Below are positions 34,929 to 44,128 of a stretch of DNA of 64,000 nucleotides, one piece after another. The stretch's first letter is position 1. Every line of letters begins with the position of its first letter. This DNA comes from Verrucomicrobiota bacterium. GTDB taxonomy: Bacteria > Verrucomicrobiota > Verrucomicrobiia > Limisphaerales > JACRJZ01. The DNA lies in assembly GCA_016219875.1 (NCBI GenBank), contig JACRJZ010000146.1, forward strand, positions 124,001 to 188,000. The letters run 5' to 3'. The position numbers and the translations under genes were made by a program. The notes beneath the pieces are model-generated. The model was not told the DNA's origin. It saw only the letters and a list, made by a program, of their open reading frames with translations, and did no database searches.

Positions 34929-36920
34929 CTACTTCAAATCGATCCTGAACCGCCGGTGGATGTAGAGATCGTCCGCCACCTGGTAAATCGCCGTGCAATC
35001 GCGCTCCAACTCTTCCTCCCGTGGCGTGGGCGTGGCCAGCGGCTGCAAGTCCACCGCCTTGGGATCGCCGACGTAGTACTCGACCGTCTGTCGCAGCCCG
35101 AGCACGACCATGCGCTCGCGGCTGTAGAGACCGATGTCGCGATTGTGATGCAGCAGCACCCGGTTTTCTTCCGGCGGATTCTTGAGCAGGTCCCGCCCGA
35201 AGAACATCGTCTCGTAGGGCCGGCCCATGAGGCCAAGCACGGTGGGCGCGACATCCAGCGAACAACCCAGATACGGCACGCGACTGGGACTTTTCACCAC
35301 CGCCGGCCCCAGGATCACCCACGGAATCTCGTAGGAGTGGATCGGAATGCTTTGGCTTCCGTACACGCGGTCGCCGTGGTCGGCGATGACGACAAAGATC
35401 GTGTTCGTCCAGAACGGCTCCTTCTTCGCCGCCCGGAAGAACTGGCCCAGCGCGTAGTCCGAGTATTTCACGGCATGTTCGCGCTTGCGCGCGTCCGGGT
35501 CTTCCGGGATGCGGCCTTTCGGATACGTGAACGGCTTGTGATTGGAAACCGAGAGCAGCGTGCCGAGGAATGGTTGCCCCGTCTTGGCCAACTCGCGGAA
35601 TTCCTCGATGGCCCGCGCCATGAGGTCTTCGTCGCACACGCCCCAGATCGTCGTGAATGTCGGGTCCTTGAAATGCTTCTGTTCGACGAACCGGTCCCAG
35701 CCGTTGCGCACGGCGTAGCTTCTCATGCCGTCAAACACGCCGCGCCCGCCGTAGAGGAAGACCGTGCTGTAACCGTCGCGCTTGAGCACGCGCGCGATGG
35801 ACTCAACGTTATCGGACTGGTCGCGCTTCACGATGGAGTCGCCGGGCAGCGGCGGAAAGGACGAGAGCACGCCCTCGAAGCCGCGCACGGTGCGGTTGCC
35901 GGAGGCGTAAATGTTCGTGAAGAGCAACCCTTCCTTGGTGGCCAGCTTGTCCATCTCCGGCGTGCAAGTCGGGAGCTTGCGGCCCAGCGATCCCCAGAAT
36001 TCGGAGCCGAGGCTTTCCTCAAGAATGATCACCACGTTCAATTTGGGCTTGGCCGGATCGCCCGCTACTTGGCGCCGGATGCTTTGTCCCGGCTCGGTGA
36101 ACTTCACCCTCGGCTCCTGCAGCAGTCTCCGCGTCCGCTCGTAGGCTGCGTCCAGCGGCATGGTGCGGTAGAAGGCCGCGTAGTCGAGATGGCTGGTCCA
36201 GAACGCGCCGAAAAACGACAGCGCGCCGTTGTTCGCGACTTCGTTCACGAGCCGCTCCTGGCTCACGCGGACGCCCTTGATCGGAATCGTCTTGGCCAGC
36301 GCCAGAAGGGTCACCACCAGCGCGGCCAGCAACACGGCCCGCCTCCTGCCAGCCACCGGATGGCTCCACATCCCGCGGAAAAGCCGCGCCGCGAGCCACG
36401 ACCAAGCCAGGCTCAAGACGGCGCAACCGATGATGACCTTCCCCACAGGGTAGGAGTCCCAGATGTTGATGAAGACCTCATGCGGGTAAAGCAGGTAATC
36501 GACCGCCACGGTGTTGAAGCGCGAGCGGAATTCCTCGAAGAAGAAAAACTCCGTGGCCAGCAGGAAGATTTGCACCAGCCAGAACAGGAAGAACCCCAGG
36601 CGGAACAGCGTCCGGTGCCACCGCCGGCCGAACGCGCGGTTCGTGAGAATCAGAAACCAGAAGAACAACGGCAGGCACCAAAGCAGCCCGACGTAGAAGT
36701 CGCGCCAGCTTCCGACGAGAAAGGCCTTCAGCACGTCGCCCACAGGCACGCCGTGAGGCTTGAACCCGAAGAACAGGACCAGCCGCAACCCCAGCCAAGC
36801 CGTCATCAAAGACAACACGAAGAAGGCGGCAAAACTGTAGCGGCACTGGCGCCACATTAGGTCGTTGCCGTGGTCAGCGGCGCGGGCGGCTGCGAAAGCT
36901 TGTGCGTGTGGCTCGTTCAC
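34929..36920 (-). CDS. LtaS-like membrane sulfatase/phosphoglycerol transferase
   Basis: 663 residues from a GTG at 36920; an ATG at 36857 is the other candidate start. About five membrane helices fill residues ~28-215. A large periplasmic sulfatase-fold domain follows. The metal-site Glu lies in VVIILEESLGSEFWG, and the nucleophile is probably T344 in SGNRTVRGFEG, as in the Thr-dependent LtaS/OpgB branch. IADHGDRVYG and HSYEIPWVILGP supply the remaining metal ligands. These enzymes transfer phosphoglycerol or phosphoethanolamine to cell-envelope glycans. The acceptor here is unknown. The sequence between it and trpB2 holds only degenerate hairpins. Confidence 0.88.
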   Translation of the reverse strand: MNEPHAQAFAAARAADHGNDLMWRQCRYSFAAFFVLSLMTAWLGLRLVLFFGFKPHGVPVGDVLKAFLVGSWRDFYVGLLWCLPLFFWFLILTNRAFGRRWHRTLFRLGFFLFWLVQIFLLATEFFFFEEFRSRFNTVAVDYLLYPHEVFINIWDSYPVGKVIIGCAVLSLAWSWLAARLFRGMWSHPVAGRRRAVLLAALVVTLLALAKTIPIKGVRVSQERLVNEVANNGALSFFGAFWTSHLDYAAFYRTMPLDAAYERTRRLLQEPRVKFTEPGQSIRRQVAGDPAKPKLNVVIILEESLGSEFWGSLGRKLPTCTPEMDKLATKEGLLFTNIYASGNRTVRGFEGVLSSFPPLPGDSIVKRDQSDNVESIARVLKRDGYSTVFLYGGRGVFDGMRSYAVRNGWDRFVEQKHFKDPTFTTIWGVCDEDLMARAIEEFRELAKTGQPFLGTLLSVSNHKPFTYPKGRIPEDPDARKREHAVKYSDYALGQFFRAAKKEPFWTNTIFVVIADHGDRVYGSQSIPIHSYEIPWVILGPAVVKSPSRVPYLGCSLDVAPTVLGLMGRPYETMFFGRDLLKNPPEENRVLLHHNRDIGLYSRERMVVLGLRQTVEYYVGDPKAVDLQPLATPTPREEELERDCTAIYQVADDLYIHRRFRIDLK

Positions 36921-36970
36921 CGACCGTGAGGCTTAGCGGGCCGGGGCAGCGTGTCAAACTTCATTTGAGA

Positions 36971-37726
36971 TCACGCTTTCACCTCCAGCCGGCTGGCCGC
37001 CGCCTCATCCACCAACCAGAGCAAAGTCCCGTCGCACGGACGGACCAGTTGGGCCGGGAGGGCTTCCGCAGGCGCGCTGTCGCTCAGAACCCGGCGCAGC
37101 GTCTCGGCTTTCTCCGCCCCCGTCACCAGGAACATGACCATCGCCGCCGCGTTGAGCGCGGGCAGAGTGAGCGTGACGCGCTCGGTGTTGAGTTGGGGGA
37201 CGCGATTGGAGCGCACGATGCGCACGGTTTCGTAAAGCGCCAGCGTGCCAGGAAACAACGACGCGGTGTGGCCGTCGGCGCCCAGGCCCAGGAGTACGAG
37301 ATCGAAGCGCGGCCAATCGCCGGTGCGAAGGCCGAGGGAAGATCGGATCTCAGCCTCGCAAACCTCGGCGGCGAAATGCGGGAACAACTCGGCCCGGATA
37401 CGGTGGACGTTGTCCAGCGGCACCGGCACATGGCCGAGCAAGGCTGCGCGCGCCATGCCGAAATTGCTGTCTAGATGATCCGGCGGGACCGTGCGCTCGT
37501 CGCCAAAAAACACCTGCGTCTGGCTCCAAGGAAGGCGGCGTGCGCCAGACTCTTCGTCGGCCGCCAGCAACGCATAGACGCCCTTTGGCGTCGAGCCGCC
37601 TGCCAGCGCCACGGAGAAGCGGTGGCGGGCGCCCACGGCCTCGCAGGCCGCGCGGGCAAACTCGTCCGCCGCCGCGCGACTCAGCGCCGCCGCGTCGGGA
37701 AAAACCCGGACCTCACAGAATCCCAT
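36971..37726 (-). CDS. pgl: 6-phosphogluconolactonase
   Basis: 251 residues from the ATG at 37726 (a GTG five codons earlier is possible). It hydrolyses 6-phosphogluconolactone in the oxidative pentose phosphate path. Motifs are FSVALAGGSTPKGVYALLA, the DERTVPPDHLDSNFGMARAA region, and LGLGADGHTASLFPG with the catalytic His. The size fits the SOL/DevB type. It lies downstream of the LtaS-like gene's promoter region rather than next to zwf, so the two pathway genes are not in one operon. Confidence 0.95.
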   Translation of the reverse strand: MGFCEVRVFPDAAALSRAAADEFARAACEAVGARHRFSVALAGGSTPKGVYALLAADEESGARRLPWSQTQVFFGDERTVPPDHLDSNFGMARAALLGHVPVPLDNVHRIRAELFPHFAAEVCEAEIRSSLGLRTGDWPRFDLVLLGLGADGHTASLFPGTLALYETVRIVRSNRVPQLNTERVTLTLPALNAAAMVMFLVTGAEKAETLRRVLSDSAPAEALPAQLVRPCDGTLLWLVDEAAASRLEVKA

Positions 37727-37800
37727 CCCGAGTGTTCGCACGGCGCGAAGCTAAACAAAGGCGCTCCCGAAGGACAGTCCAAATTGGGAGCAACTTGCAG

Positions 37801-37914
37801 GGCTGATTCAAGAAGGAGCGCGGGCAGCCTGCCCGCGTGTCTTTCGATCCCATTTTCGACGGAACGCGCGGGCAGGCTGCCCGCGCTCCTCTCCGCATGC
37901 TTTTTGAATCAGCC
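37801..37914. repeat. Composite inverted repeat around GCGCGGGCAGCCTGCCCGC hairpins
   Basis: Outer arms GGCTGATTCAAGAA (37801) and a complementary TTTTTGAATCAGCC (37901-37914) enclose two GC-rich hairpins, CGGGCAGCCTGCCCG and its inverted counterpart. The whole can fold into one structure. It lies between pgl and the helicase gene. Confidence 0.85.
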
Positions 37915-37915
37915 C

Positions 37916-37953
37916 TGGAGCAACTGGAACCTGGAACTTTGAACCTTGAACTC
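37916..37953. repeat. AACTTTG/AACCTTG heptamer array
   Basis: GGAACCTGGAACTTTGAACC followed by TTGAACTC is a period-seven run of GAACNTN units. It ends about 35 bp before the helicase start and could hold its leader. No opposed array is seen nearby. Confidence 0.7.
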
Positions 37954-37987
37954 ACTTCACCCCTCCCTACACTCCGCGCGCCGAAAG

Positions 37988-40015
37988 TTGAACCTGAACT
38001 CGCTCAACCCGCAACAGCGCCAAGCCGTGGAAACCCTCCGCGGCCCGGTGCTCATTTTGGCGGGCGCCGGCACGGGCAAGACGCGCGTCATCACCTTCCG
38101 CGTGGCGCACATGATCCAGAAGGGCATCGCCCCGGCCCACATCCTGGCGGTTACGTTCACCAACAAGGCCGCCAAAGAGATGAAGGAGCGCGTGGCGCAA
38201 CTCGTCCCACGCGAGGCGTTGCGCAACGACGAAGGCAAGATCGCCGGCCCCACGATCTCCACCTTCCACTCGCTTTGCGTCCGCATCCTTCGCCAGCACA
38301 TCGAGAAACTGGGTTACAGGCGCAACTTCGTCATCTACGACGAGTCCGAGCAACTGGGCGCGATCAAGAAGATCCTCAGTCACATCTCCGCCAAGGGCGA
38401 GAAGACGGACCCGAAGCTGATCCAGTCCTTGCTCAGCCGCTTCAAGAACAACGGGGCGAATCCCAATACGATCGCCGATGAAAGCGCCCGCGCGGTGGCC
38501 GAGCACGTCCTCAAGCGTTACGACTCCGCCCTGCACGCCTGCAACGCGGTTGATTTCGACGACCTGCTCCTGCTCACGCTCAAGCTGTTCAAGGAGCACG
38601 CCGACGTGCTGGCCGCCTGCCGCGCGAAGTACCGTTACGTGATGGTGGACGAGTACCAGGACACCAACGCCACGCAGTTCGAGATGGTGAAGCTCCTCAC
38701 GCAAGAGCACCGCAACCTCTGCGTGGTGGGCGACGACGACCAGAGCATTTACGGCTGGCGCGGCGCGGAGATCGCGAACCTGCTCGACCTGGAGAAGCAT
38801 TTCCCCGAAGTCAAAGTCATCAAGCTGGAGCAGAACTACCGCTCCACGAACGTCATTCTCAACGCCGCCAACGCCGTCATCAAAAACAACGCCCGCCGCC
38901 GGGGCAAGAAGCTGTGGTCGGACAAGGGCCACGGCGAAAAGATCACGCTCCACACTTTCGAGACGGACGAGGAGGAAGCCCGCACTATCGTCGAGGAAAT
39001 TGAGTTCCAGCGCCTGGCCCGGAAAGTGCCGTGGCGCGACCAGGCGATCCTCTTTCGCACGAACCAGCAATCGCGCCCGTTTGAGATGGCCCTGCGCGCC
39101 GGTGGCGTGAAGTACCATCTGATCGGCGGCCAGAGCTACTTCGACCGCCGGGAAGTGCGCGACCTGCTGGCCTACTTGAAAGTCTTCATCAATCCGCACG
39201 ACGACGTGAGCCTGCTCCGCATCGCCAACGTCCCGGCGCGCGGCTTGAGCGACGTGACGATGGAGCGCCTGCTCGCGGCCAGCCAGCAACGCCACTGCTC
39301 GGTCTTCGCCGCAATGCACCACACCGACGTGCAGGCGACGTTTGCGCCCAAGACCCGCGAGGCCGTCCTGGAGTTCGTCCAGTTCATCGAGCACACACGC
39401 GCCCCGCTGCAAGCCAGCCAGCCGCTTTCCTTGAGCGTCTGGGCCGAGCGCTGGCTGGCGAACACCGGCTACGTGGAAGACCTGCGGCGCAGCGAGAAGA
39501 ACCTTGAGACGGCTGACAACCGGGTCCGCAACTTGAAGGAGTTGATCGCCGATCTGAACGGCGGCGCGGCGGTCGTGGTGTCCCCCGGCGAACGGCTGGC
39601 CGGTTTCCTCGAAGACCTCGCGCTTGATCAGGAGCACGAGGAAGAGGAAGAGAACACCGGCGACGCCGTGACCTTGATCACGATGCACAGTTGCAAGGGG
39701 CTGGAGTTCCCGCACGTCTATGTTGTCGGCGTGGAGGACGGGCTGATTCCGCACTCGCGCTCGAAAGTCGAAGGCACGCTTGACGAGGAGCGCCGGCTCT
39801 TCTACGTGGCCATCACCCGGGCGATGAAGTCGCTCACCCTCAGCTATTGCCTGGGCCGGAAGAAATACGGCCAAGTCCTGCCGTGCCATCCCTCGCCGTT
39901 TCTCAGCGAACTGCCGGAGGAGTTGGTCGAGGACGCCGACGCCAGAGCTGACGTGCCGGTCACCAAAGACACGGCGAAAGACCTCTTCGCCGCCATGCGG
40001 GCCGCGGTCGGCTGA
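37988..40015 (+). CDS. UvrD/PcrA/Rep-family DNA helicase
   Basis: 675 residues if started at the TTG at 37988, which gives MNLNSLNPQQRQAVET, matching the usual start of UvrD-like helicases; the frame is also open upstream into the heptamer array, with another TTG at 37946. SF1A motifs are complete: Walker A LAGAGTGKTRV, motif Ia TFTNKAAKEMKERV, motif II VDEYQDTN, motif III GDDDQSIYGWRGA, motif IV LEQNYRSTN, motif V TMHSCKGLEFPHVYV, motif VI EERRLFYVAITRA. It unwinds DNA 3'-5' in repair or replication restart. Confidence 0.93.
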   Translation: MNLNSLNPQQRQAVETLRGPVLILAGAGTGKTRVITFRVAHMIQKGIAPAHILAVTFTNKAAKEMKERVAQLVPREALRNDEGKIAGPTISTFHSLCVRILRQHIEKLGYRRNFVIYDESEQLGAIKKILSHISAKGEKTDPKLIQSLLSRFKNNGANPNTIADESARAVAEHVLKRYDSALHACNAVDFDDLLLLTLKLFKEHADVLAACRAKYRYVMVDEYQDTNATQFEMVKLLTQEHRNLCVVGDDDQSIYGWRGAEIANLLDLEKHFPEVKVIKLEQNYRSTNVILNAANAVIKNNARRRGKKLWSDKGHGEKITLHTFETDEEEARTIVEEIEFQRLARKVPWRDQAILFRTNQQSRPFEMALRAGGVKYHLIGGQSYFDRREVRDLLAYLKVFINPHDDVSLLRIANVPARGLSDVTMERLLAASQQRHCSVFAAMHHTDVQATFAPKTREAVLEFVQFIEHTRAPLQASQPLSLSVWAERWLANTGYVEDLRRSEKNLETADNRVRNLKELIADLNGGAAVVVSPGERLAGFLEDLALDQEHEEEEENTGDAVTLITMHSCKGLEFPHVYVVGVEDGLIPHSRSKVEGTLDEERRLFYVAITRAMKSLTLSYCLGRKKYGQVLPCHPSPFLSELPEELVEDADARADVPVTKDTAKDLFAAMRAAVG

Positions 40016-40070
40016 GCGGCAGTTCAGGATTGCTTTCCCTTCTGTTTGGCTTTATCCCCCGTCCCGACAC

Positions 40071-41093
40071 ATGAAAAACCAAGACAAAGCAGTGAAGAAG
40101 TCAGCCGCCGCCAAGGCCAAAGACTCCCCGACCAGCCGTTGGATTTCCTACCGTCCAGACATCAAGGTGCTCGACTGCACCATCCGCGACGGCGGGTTGA
40201 TGAACAATCACCAGTTCGACGACAAGGTGGTCAAGGCCGTCTATGCCGCGTGCGTCGAGGCGGGCATCGACTACATGGAAATCGGCTACAAAGGCTCACG
40301 CAAGAACATCACCCCCGGCGAGTACGGCGCCTGGAAATATTGCACGGAGGACGACATCCGCCGCATCGTGGGCGACAAGCCGGGGAAGACGAAGATTTCC
40401 GTCATGGCCGACGCGGAACGGTGTGATTACCACGAGGACATTCTGCCCAAAGACCAAAGCGCCATCGACATGGTCCGGGTAGCCACCTACATCAGCCAGA
40501 TTCCCACCGCGCTGGACATGGTCAAGGACGCCCACGACAAGGGCTACGAAACCTGCGTGAACCTCATGTCCGTCTCCACCGTGCCGGAGCGAGAACTGGA
40601 CGAGGCGCTTGACCTGCTGGCCGGTTCCGAGGCCCAGGCCATTTACCTGGTGGACAGCTTCGGCGCGCTCTACAGCGAACAAGTCCACTACCTCATCCGC
40701 AAGTATCTTCATTACGCCCGCGCCGCCGGGAAGGAAGTGGGCATTCACGCGCACAACAACCTCCAACTCGCCTTCGCCAATACCATCGAGGGCATCGTCA
40801 TGGGCGCGAACTACCTCGATGCCACCATGGCCGGCCTTGGCCGTGGCGCCGGAAACTGTCCGATGGAACTGCTCATCGGGTTTCTGCACAACCCGAAGTA
40901 CCACCTCCGTCCTGTGCTCACCTGCGTCCAGGAAGCCATCGAGCCGCAGCGCAAGGCCCTGGGGTGGGGCTTCGATCTGCCCTACATGCTGTGCGGCTTC
41001 CTGAACCAGCATCCGCGCGCCGCGATCAAGTTCAACGCCGCCAAGGAACCGGGCGACATCGTGAAGTTCTTCGACACCCTGGAAGAAGCGTAG
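40071..41093 (+). CDS. DRE-TIM metallolyase (HMG-CoA lyase/4-hydroxy-2-oxovalerate aldolase-like)
   Basis: 340 residues. The DRE-TIM signature appears as LDCTIRDGG, and the metal-binding HxH as GIHAHNNLQLAFAN. The barrel continues with YLDATMAGLGRGAGNCPMELL, close to 4-hydroxy-2-oxovalerate aldolases. The N-terminus has ~20 lysine- and alanine-rich residues before the domain. The family joins or splits 2-oxo acids with a divalent metal. No dehydrogenase or pathway gene is adjacent, so the substrate is unknown. It follows the helicase gene by 55 bp on the same strand and converges with phoR. Confidence 0.82.
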   Translation: MKNQDKAVKKSAAAKAKDSPTSRWISYRPDIKVLDCTIRDGGLMNNHQFDDKVVKAVYAACVEAGIDYMEIGYKGSRKNITPGEYGAWKYCTEDDIRRIVGDKPGKTKISVMADAERCDYHEDILPKDQSAIDMVRVATYISQIPTALDMVKDAHDKGYETCVNLMSVSTVPERELDEALDLLAGSEAQAIYLVDSFGALYSEQVHYLIRKYLHYARAAGKEVGIHAHNNLQLAFANTIEGIVMGANYLDATMAGLGRGAGNCPMELLIGFLHNPKYHLRPVLTCVQEAIEPQRKALGWGFDLPYMLCGFLNQHPRAAIKFNAAKEPGDIVKFFDTLEEA

Positions 41094-41100
41094 TCGGGCC

Positions 41101-42321
41101 TTAATGCTCTGTTGGGAAACCTCCGGCCCTGCCGGAGGAATCCGGCTCCTTCGGCAGCGTGAAGAAGAAGCTGGCGCCCCGCCCCAGTTCGCTTTCCACC
41201 CACACTTCGCCGCCGTGCGACTGGACGATGTGTTTCACGATGGAAAGACCCAGGCCCGTTCCGCCGGCTTCCCGCGAGCGGGCTTTGTCGATGCGATAGA
41301 ACCGCTCGAAAATGCGCTCCCGGGCGTCCGGCGGAATGCCGGGGCCGTCGTCGCTGACGCAGAGTTGCACTTTGTTCTCCAGGCTGTCGCGGCCATCCAG
41401 CACGATGCGTCCGCCGGTGCGCCCGTATTTGATGGCGTTGTCCAGCAGGTTGAAGAACACCTGCTGCAGACGGTCCAGGTCGGCGTGCGCCGCCAAGCTG
41501 GGCGGGATGCGGTTCTCGATGACGACACCTTTCTCGATGCTGCGACCCTGGAGGTCTTCTGCGATGCGCGCAGCGAACTCACGCAACTCGACCTTGTTCA
41601 ACTTGAGGGTGACTTGGCCGGATTCGAGCCGCGAGATGGTGAGGAGGTCTTCAATGAGATTGGTCAGCCGGTTGGAGTGCCGCTCGATCTTTTGCAGGAA
41701 CCGCGTGGCGACTTCAGGATTGTCTTTCGCCCCGGAAAGCAGCGTCTCCGCGTAGCCCTTGATGAGCGAGAGCGGCGTGCGGAGTTCGTGGCTGACGTTG
41801 GCCACGAATTCCCGGCGGGTGCTTTCCAACTGCCGGATGCGGGTCAGATCGTGGAAGACGAGGATCGCGCCCTGCGGCTGGCCATCCCGGTCCAGGACCG
41901 ACGCGGCGTTGACTTCGATCAAGCGCGGCGGGGCGCCGTTGATCTCCATCTCCACGCTGACCACCTGGCGGGTGCTCTTGAGCCGCTCCACCAGCGCGGC
42001 CAACTCCGGGCGGCGGATGGCTTCCATGATGGTCATGCCGCGCACGTCCAGGACGAGGTTGAACAGATGCTCCAGGGACTGGTTGAGCAGATGGACCTTG
42101 CCCGCCGGATCCAGAAGCATGACGCCCTCGACCATGCCGTTGAACAGCGTCTGCAATTGGGCGCGGGCCTGGAAATCGGCCTCGCGGTGGCGTTCCTCGG
42201 CTTGGGCCAGCGCTCTGCGGCTTTCCGCCAACAAGCGCCGGTCGCGTCTCCACGTATGGAGGCGCCGCAGATGAACTGCGGCCAGCACGATCAGACCAAT
42301 CGTGACGATGGCGGTCCACAT
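41101..42321 (-). CDS. phoR: Phosphate-sensor histidine kinase PhoR-like
   Basis: 406 residues. One N-terminal membrane helix (~2-17) is followed by a basic and coiled region, a PAS domain at ~55-165 (VEGVMLLDPAGKVHLLNQSL), the HisKA phosphoacceptor H178 in VANVSHELRTPLS, and the HATPase domain with NLLDNAIKYG, VSDDGPGIPPD, GGTGLGLSIVKHI. The layout equals PhoR. It lies 60 bp after phoB at the end of the pst-pho cluster. PhoR would be held inactive under high phosphate by the Pst-PhoU complex encoded upstream. Confidence 0.92.
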   Translation of the reverse strand: MWTAIVTIGLIVLAAVHLRRLHTWRRDRRLLAESRRALAQAEERHREADFQARAQLQTLFNGMVEGVMLLDPAGKVHLLNQSLEHLFNLVLDVRGMTIMEAIRRPELAALVERLKSTRQVVSVEMEINGAPPRLIEVNAASVLDRDGQPQGAILVFHDLTRIRQLESTRREFVANVSHELRTPLSLIKGYAETLLSGAKDNPEVATRFLQKIERHSNRLTNLIEDLLTISRLESGQVTLKLNKVELREFAARIAEDLQGRSIEKGVVIENRIPPSLAAHADLDRLQQVFFNLLDNAIKYGRTGGRIVLDGRDSLENKVQLCVSDDGPGIPPDARERIFERFYRIDKARSREAGGTGLGLSIVKHIVQSHGGEVWVESELGRGASFFFTLPKEPDSSGRAGGFPTEH

Positions 42322-42381
42322 GGGGCGATGCTATCTGAAAGCTGGCGCAGAGAGAATGACGACTTGTCTGACGGGTCCGAC

Positions 42382-43065
42382 CTAATCCCGGAAGCGGTAC
42401 CCGACGCCACGAACCGTTTCGAGATGCTTGGCGGCTCGGCCCAGTTTCTCGCGCACCCGCCGCATGTGCGTGTCCACGGTGCGCGTATCGATGAGGCTGT
42501 CGTACTCCCAGACGTCGCGCAGCAACTGGTCGCGCGACTGGACCCGGCCCCGACGCTGGGCCAGCACGGTGAGCAGCTTGAACTCGGTGGCGGTGAATTC
42601 GAGCCTCCGGCCGCCCACCAGAACTTCGTGCCGCGGCAAGTCGATGACCAGATCGCCGATTTGAAGGCGCTCGCCTTTCTCCTCGGCGCTGTCGCCCTTG
42701 CGGCGGAGGAGGCCCTTGACCCGCAGCACCAGTTCGCGGGGACTGAACGGTTTGGTCACGTAATCGTCCGCGCCCAGTTCGAGGCCGAGCACACGGTCGA
42801 TTTCGGCGGCCTTGGCCGTCAGCATGATGATGGGGATGTGCGCGGTGGACGGATCACGCTTGAGCCGCTTGCAGACCTCCATGCCGTCGATCTCCGGCAG
42901 CATCACGTCCAAAATGATCAGGGAAGGGGCGACGGCGTGCGACTTTTTGATGGCCTCCTCCCCGTCCATCGCGGAGGTCACGTCGAAGCCGGCGGCTTTG
43001 AGGTTGAACTCGATCAACTCCAGCGCGTCCGGCTCATCATCGACTACCAGGATTCGGTTGCTCAT
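42382..43065 (-). CDS. phoB: Response regulator PhoB-like
   Basis: 227 residues from the ATG at 43065; a longer frame runs back into a heptamer array and is rejected. The receiver domain has the acidic pocket VVDDEPD, phosphoacceptor D53 in LIILDVMLPEIDG, T in MLTAKA and K in YVTKPFSPREL. The C-terminal OmpR/PhoB winged helix has FTATEFKLLTVLAQRRGRVQ and DTHMRRVREKLG, then RGVGYRF. It should bind the Pho-box-like arrays at 48939, 49258 and 18200. It is separated from pstB by 135 bp with opposed heptamer arrays. Confidence 0.94.
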   Translation of the reverse strand: MSNRILVVDDEPDALELIEFNLKAAGFDVTSAMDGEEAIKKSHAVAPSLIILDVMLPEIDGMEVCKRLKRDPSTAHIPIIMLTAKAAEIDRVLGLELGADDYVTKPFSPRELVLRVKGLLRRKGDSAEEKGERLQIGDLVIDLPRHEVLVGGRRLEFTATEFKLLTVLAQRRGRVQSRDQLLRDVWEYDSLIDTRTVDTHMRRVREKLGRAAKHLETVRGVGYRFRD

Positions 43066-43070
43066 GGTGT

Positions 43071-43169
43071 GGAAGTGAAACGTGAAACGTAAAAAACGGT
43101 TTGGCGTTGGCTTGGTCACCGCGGTCTGTTCCGTTGTTGCGTTCACGTTTCACGTTTTACGTTTTACGG
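43071..43169. repeat. Opposed AAACGTG/CACGTTT heptamer arrays in the pst-pho operon
   Basis: GTGAAACGTGAAACGTAAAA on one side faces TTCACGTTTCACGTTTTACG on the other (43143-43169), across ~45 bp. The two can form a long hairpin between pstB and phoB, where it might tune downstream expression. Confidence 0.85.
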
Positions 43170-43200
43170 GTTTCAGCCAGAATCCGCCAGCGAGGACTCA

Positions 43201-43977
43201 TCAGCCGTACCGCCCTTCAATGTATTCAGCCGTCTTCGGATTCCGCGGTTTGAGGAACAAGTCCTCGGTGCGGCTGTGTTCGATCAACTCGCCCAGCAGC
43301 ATGAAAATGCACTCGTCGCTGGCGCGCCGCGCTTGCGCCATGTTGTGCGTGACGATGACAATGGTGTAACGGCCTTTGAGCGCGAACATCAATTCCTCGA
43401 TGGCGCGGGTGCCTTCCACGTCGAGCGCGGAACACGGCTCGTCCATCAGAATAATCTCGGGCTTGAGCGGCAGGAGGCGGGCGATGCAGAGCTTTTGCTG
43501 CTGCTCCAACTGCAGGGCCGTCGCCCGGTGGTCGAGACGGTCTTTGAGGTCCTTCCAGAGGCCGGTTTCGGTCAGCGCCTTCTCCACCGCCTCATCGAGA
43601 GCGGCCCGGGTCAGTTGGCTGCGCTCGTGGTGAATCTTCATGCCGAAGACCACGTTTTCATAGACGGAGATGGGCAGCGGATTCGGCCGCTGAAATACCA
43701 TGCCCACGGACTTGCGCAGTTCGATCAGCGACACGTCCGGGTCGTAGATATTCTTGCCCAGCAGCTTGATTTCGCCGGTGGTGGTGACGTAGCCGTAGCG
43801 CTCGTTGACGCGGTTGAAGCAGCGCAAGAGCGTCGTCTTGCCGCAACCCGACGGGCCGATGAGCGAGGTGATGATCCCGTGCTTGATGTCCACGTCCACG
43901 TTGATCAGCGCCTGAAACTTGGCGTACCAGAGGTTCAGTTTCCGGGTCGTGATGCTGAGTGGCGGGGTGTCGCTCAT
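43201..43977 (-). CDS. pstB: Phosphate ABC transporter ATPase PstB (degenerate signature motif)
   Basis: 258 residues from the ATG at 43977. Walker A GPSGCGKTT (41-49) and Walker B ILMDEPCSALD are intact, as is the switch His in VTHNMAQARR. The ABC signature, normally LSGGQQQR, is replaced by LQLEQQQK (from L155), losing both glycines and the serine. The general sequence is clearly PstB (RCFNRVNERYG, VGMVFQRPNPLPISVYENV). Since a neighbouring paralogue has the reverse pattern, the two likely form a heterodimer below PstA/PstC. A frameshift or error is unlikely because flanking residues are conserved. Confidence 0.9.
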   Translation of the reverse strand: MSDTPPLSITTRKLNLWYAKFQALINVDVDIKHGIITSLIGPSGCGKTTLLRCFNRVNERYGYVTTTGEIKLLGKNIYDPDVSLIELRKSVGMVFQRPNPLPISVYENVVFGMKIHHERSQLTRAALDEAVEKALTETGLWKDLKDRLDHRATALQLEQQQKLCIARLLPLKPEIILMDEPCSALDVEGTRAIEELMFALKGRYTIVIVTHNMAQARRASDECIFMLLGELIEHSRTEDLFLKPRNPKTAEYIEGRYG

Positions 43978-44125
43978 GGAGAAATGACCAATGACCAATG
44001 ACCAATGACCAATGAATGACAAAGCCCCAATGACCAAAAACACAACAGCCAAGTTGCGGTCCATTGGAGCTTGGTCAATGGAAATTCCTTGGTCATTGCG
44101 TCATTGGTCATTGGTCATTCCTCGT
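43978..44125. repeat. Opposed CCAATGA/TCATTGG heptamer arrays between the two pstB genes
   Basis: At least four tandem AATGACC units follow directly upstream of the pstB start (43982-44014). Complementary GGTCATT units lie at 44090-44118. They can pair across ~75 bp. This is the clearest heptamer locus in the window. Confidence 0.93.
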
Positions 44126-44128
44126 GGG

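Noticed and set aside
43978..44125. CRISPR array
   Set aside because: The repeats here and at similar loci are seven bases long without spacers, and no cas genes are present.
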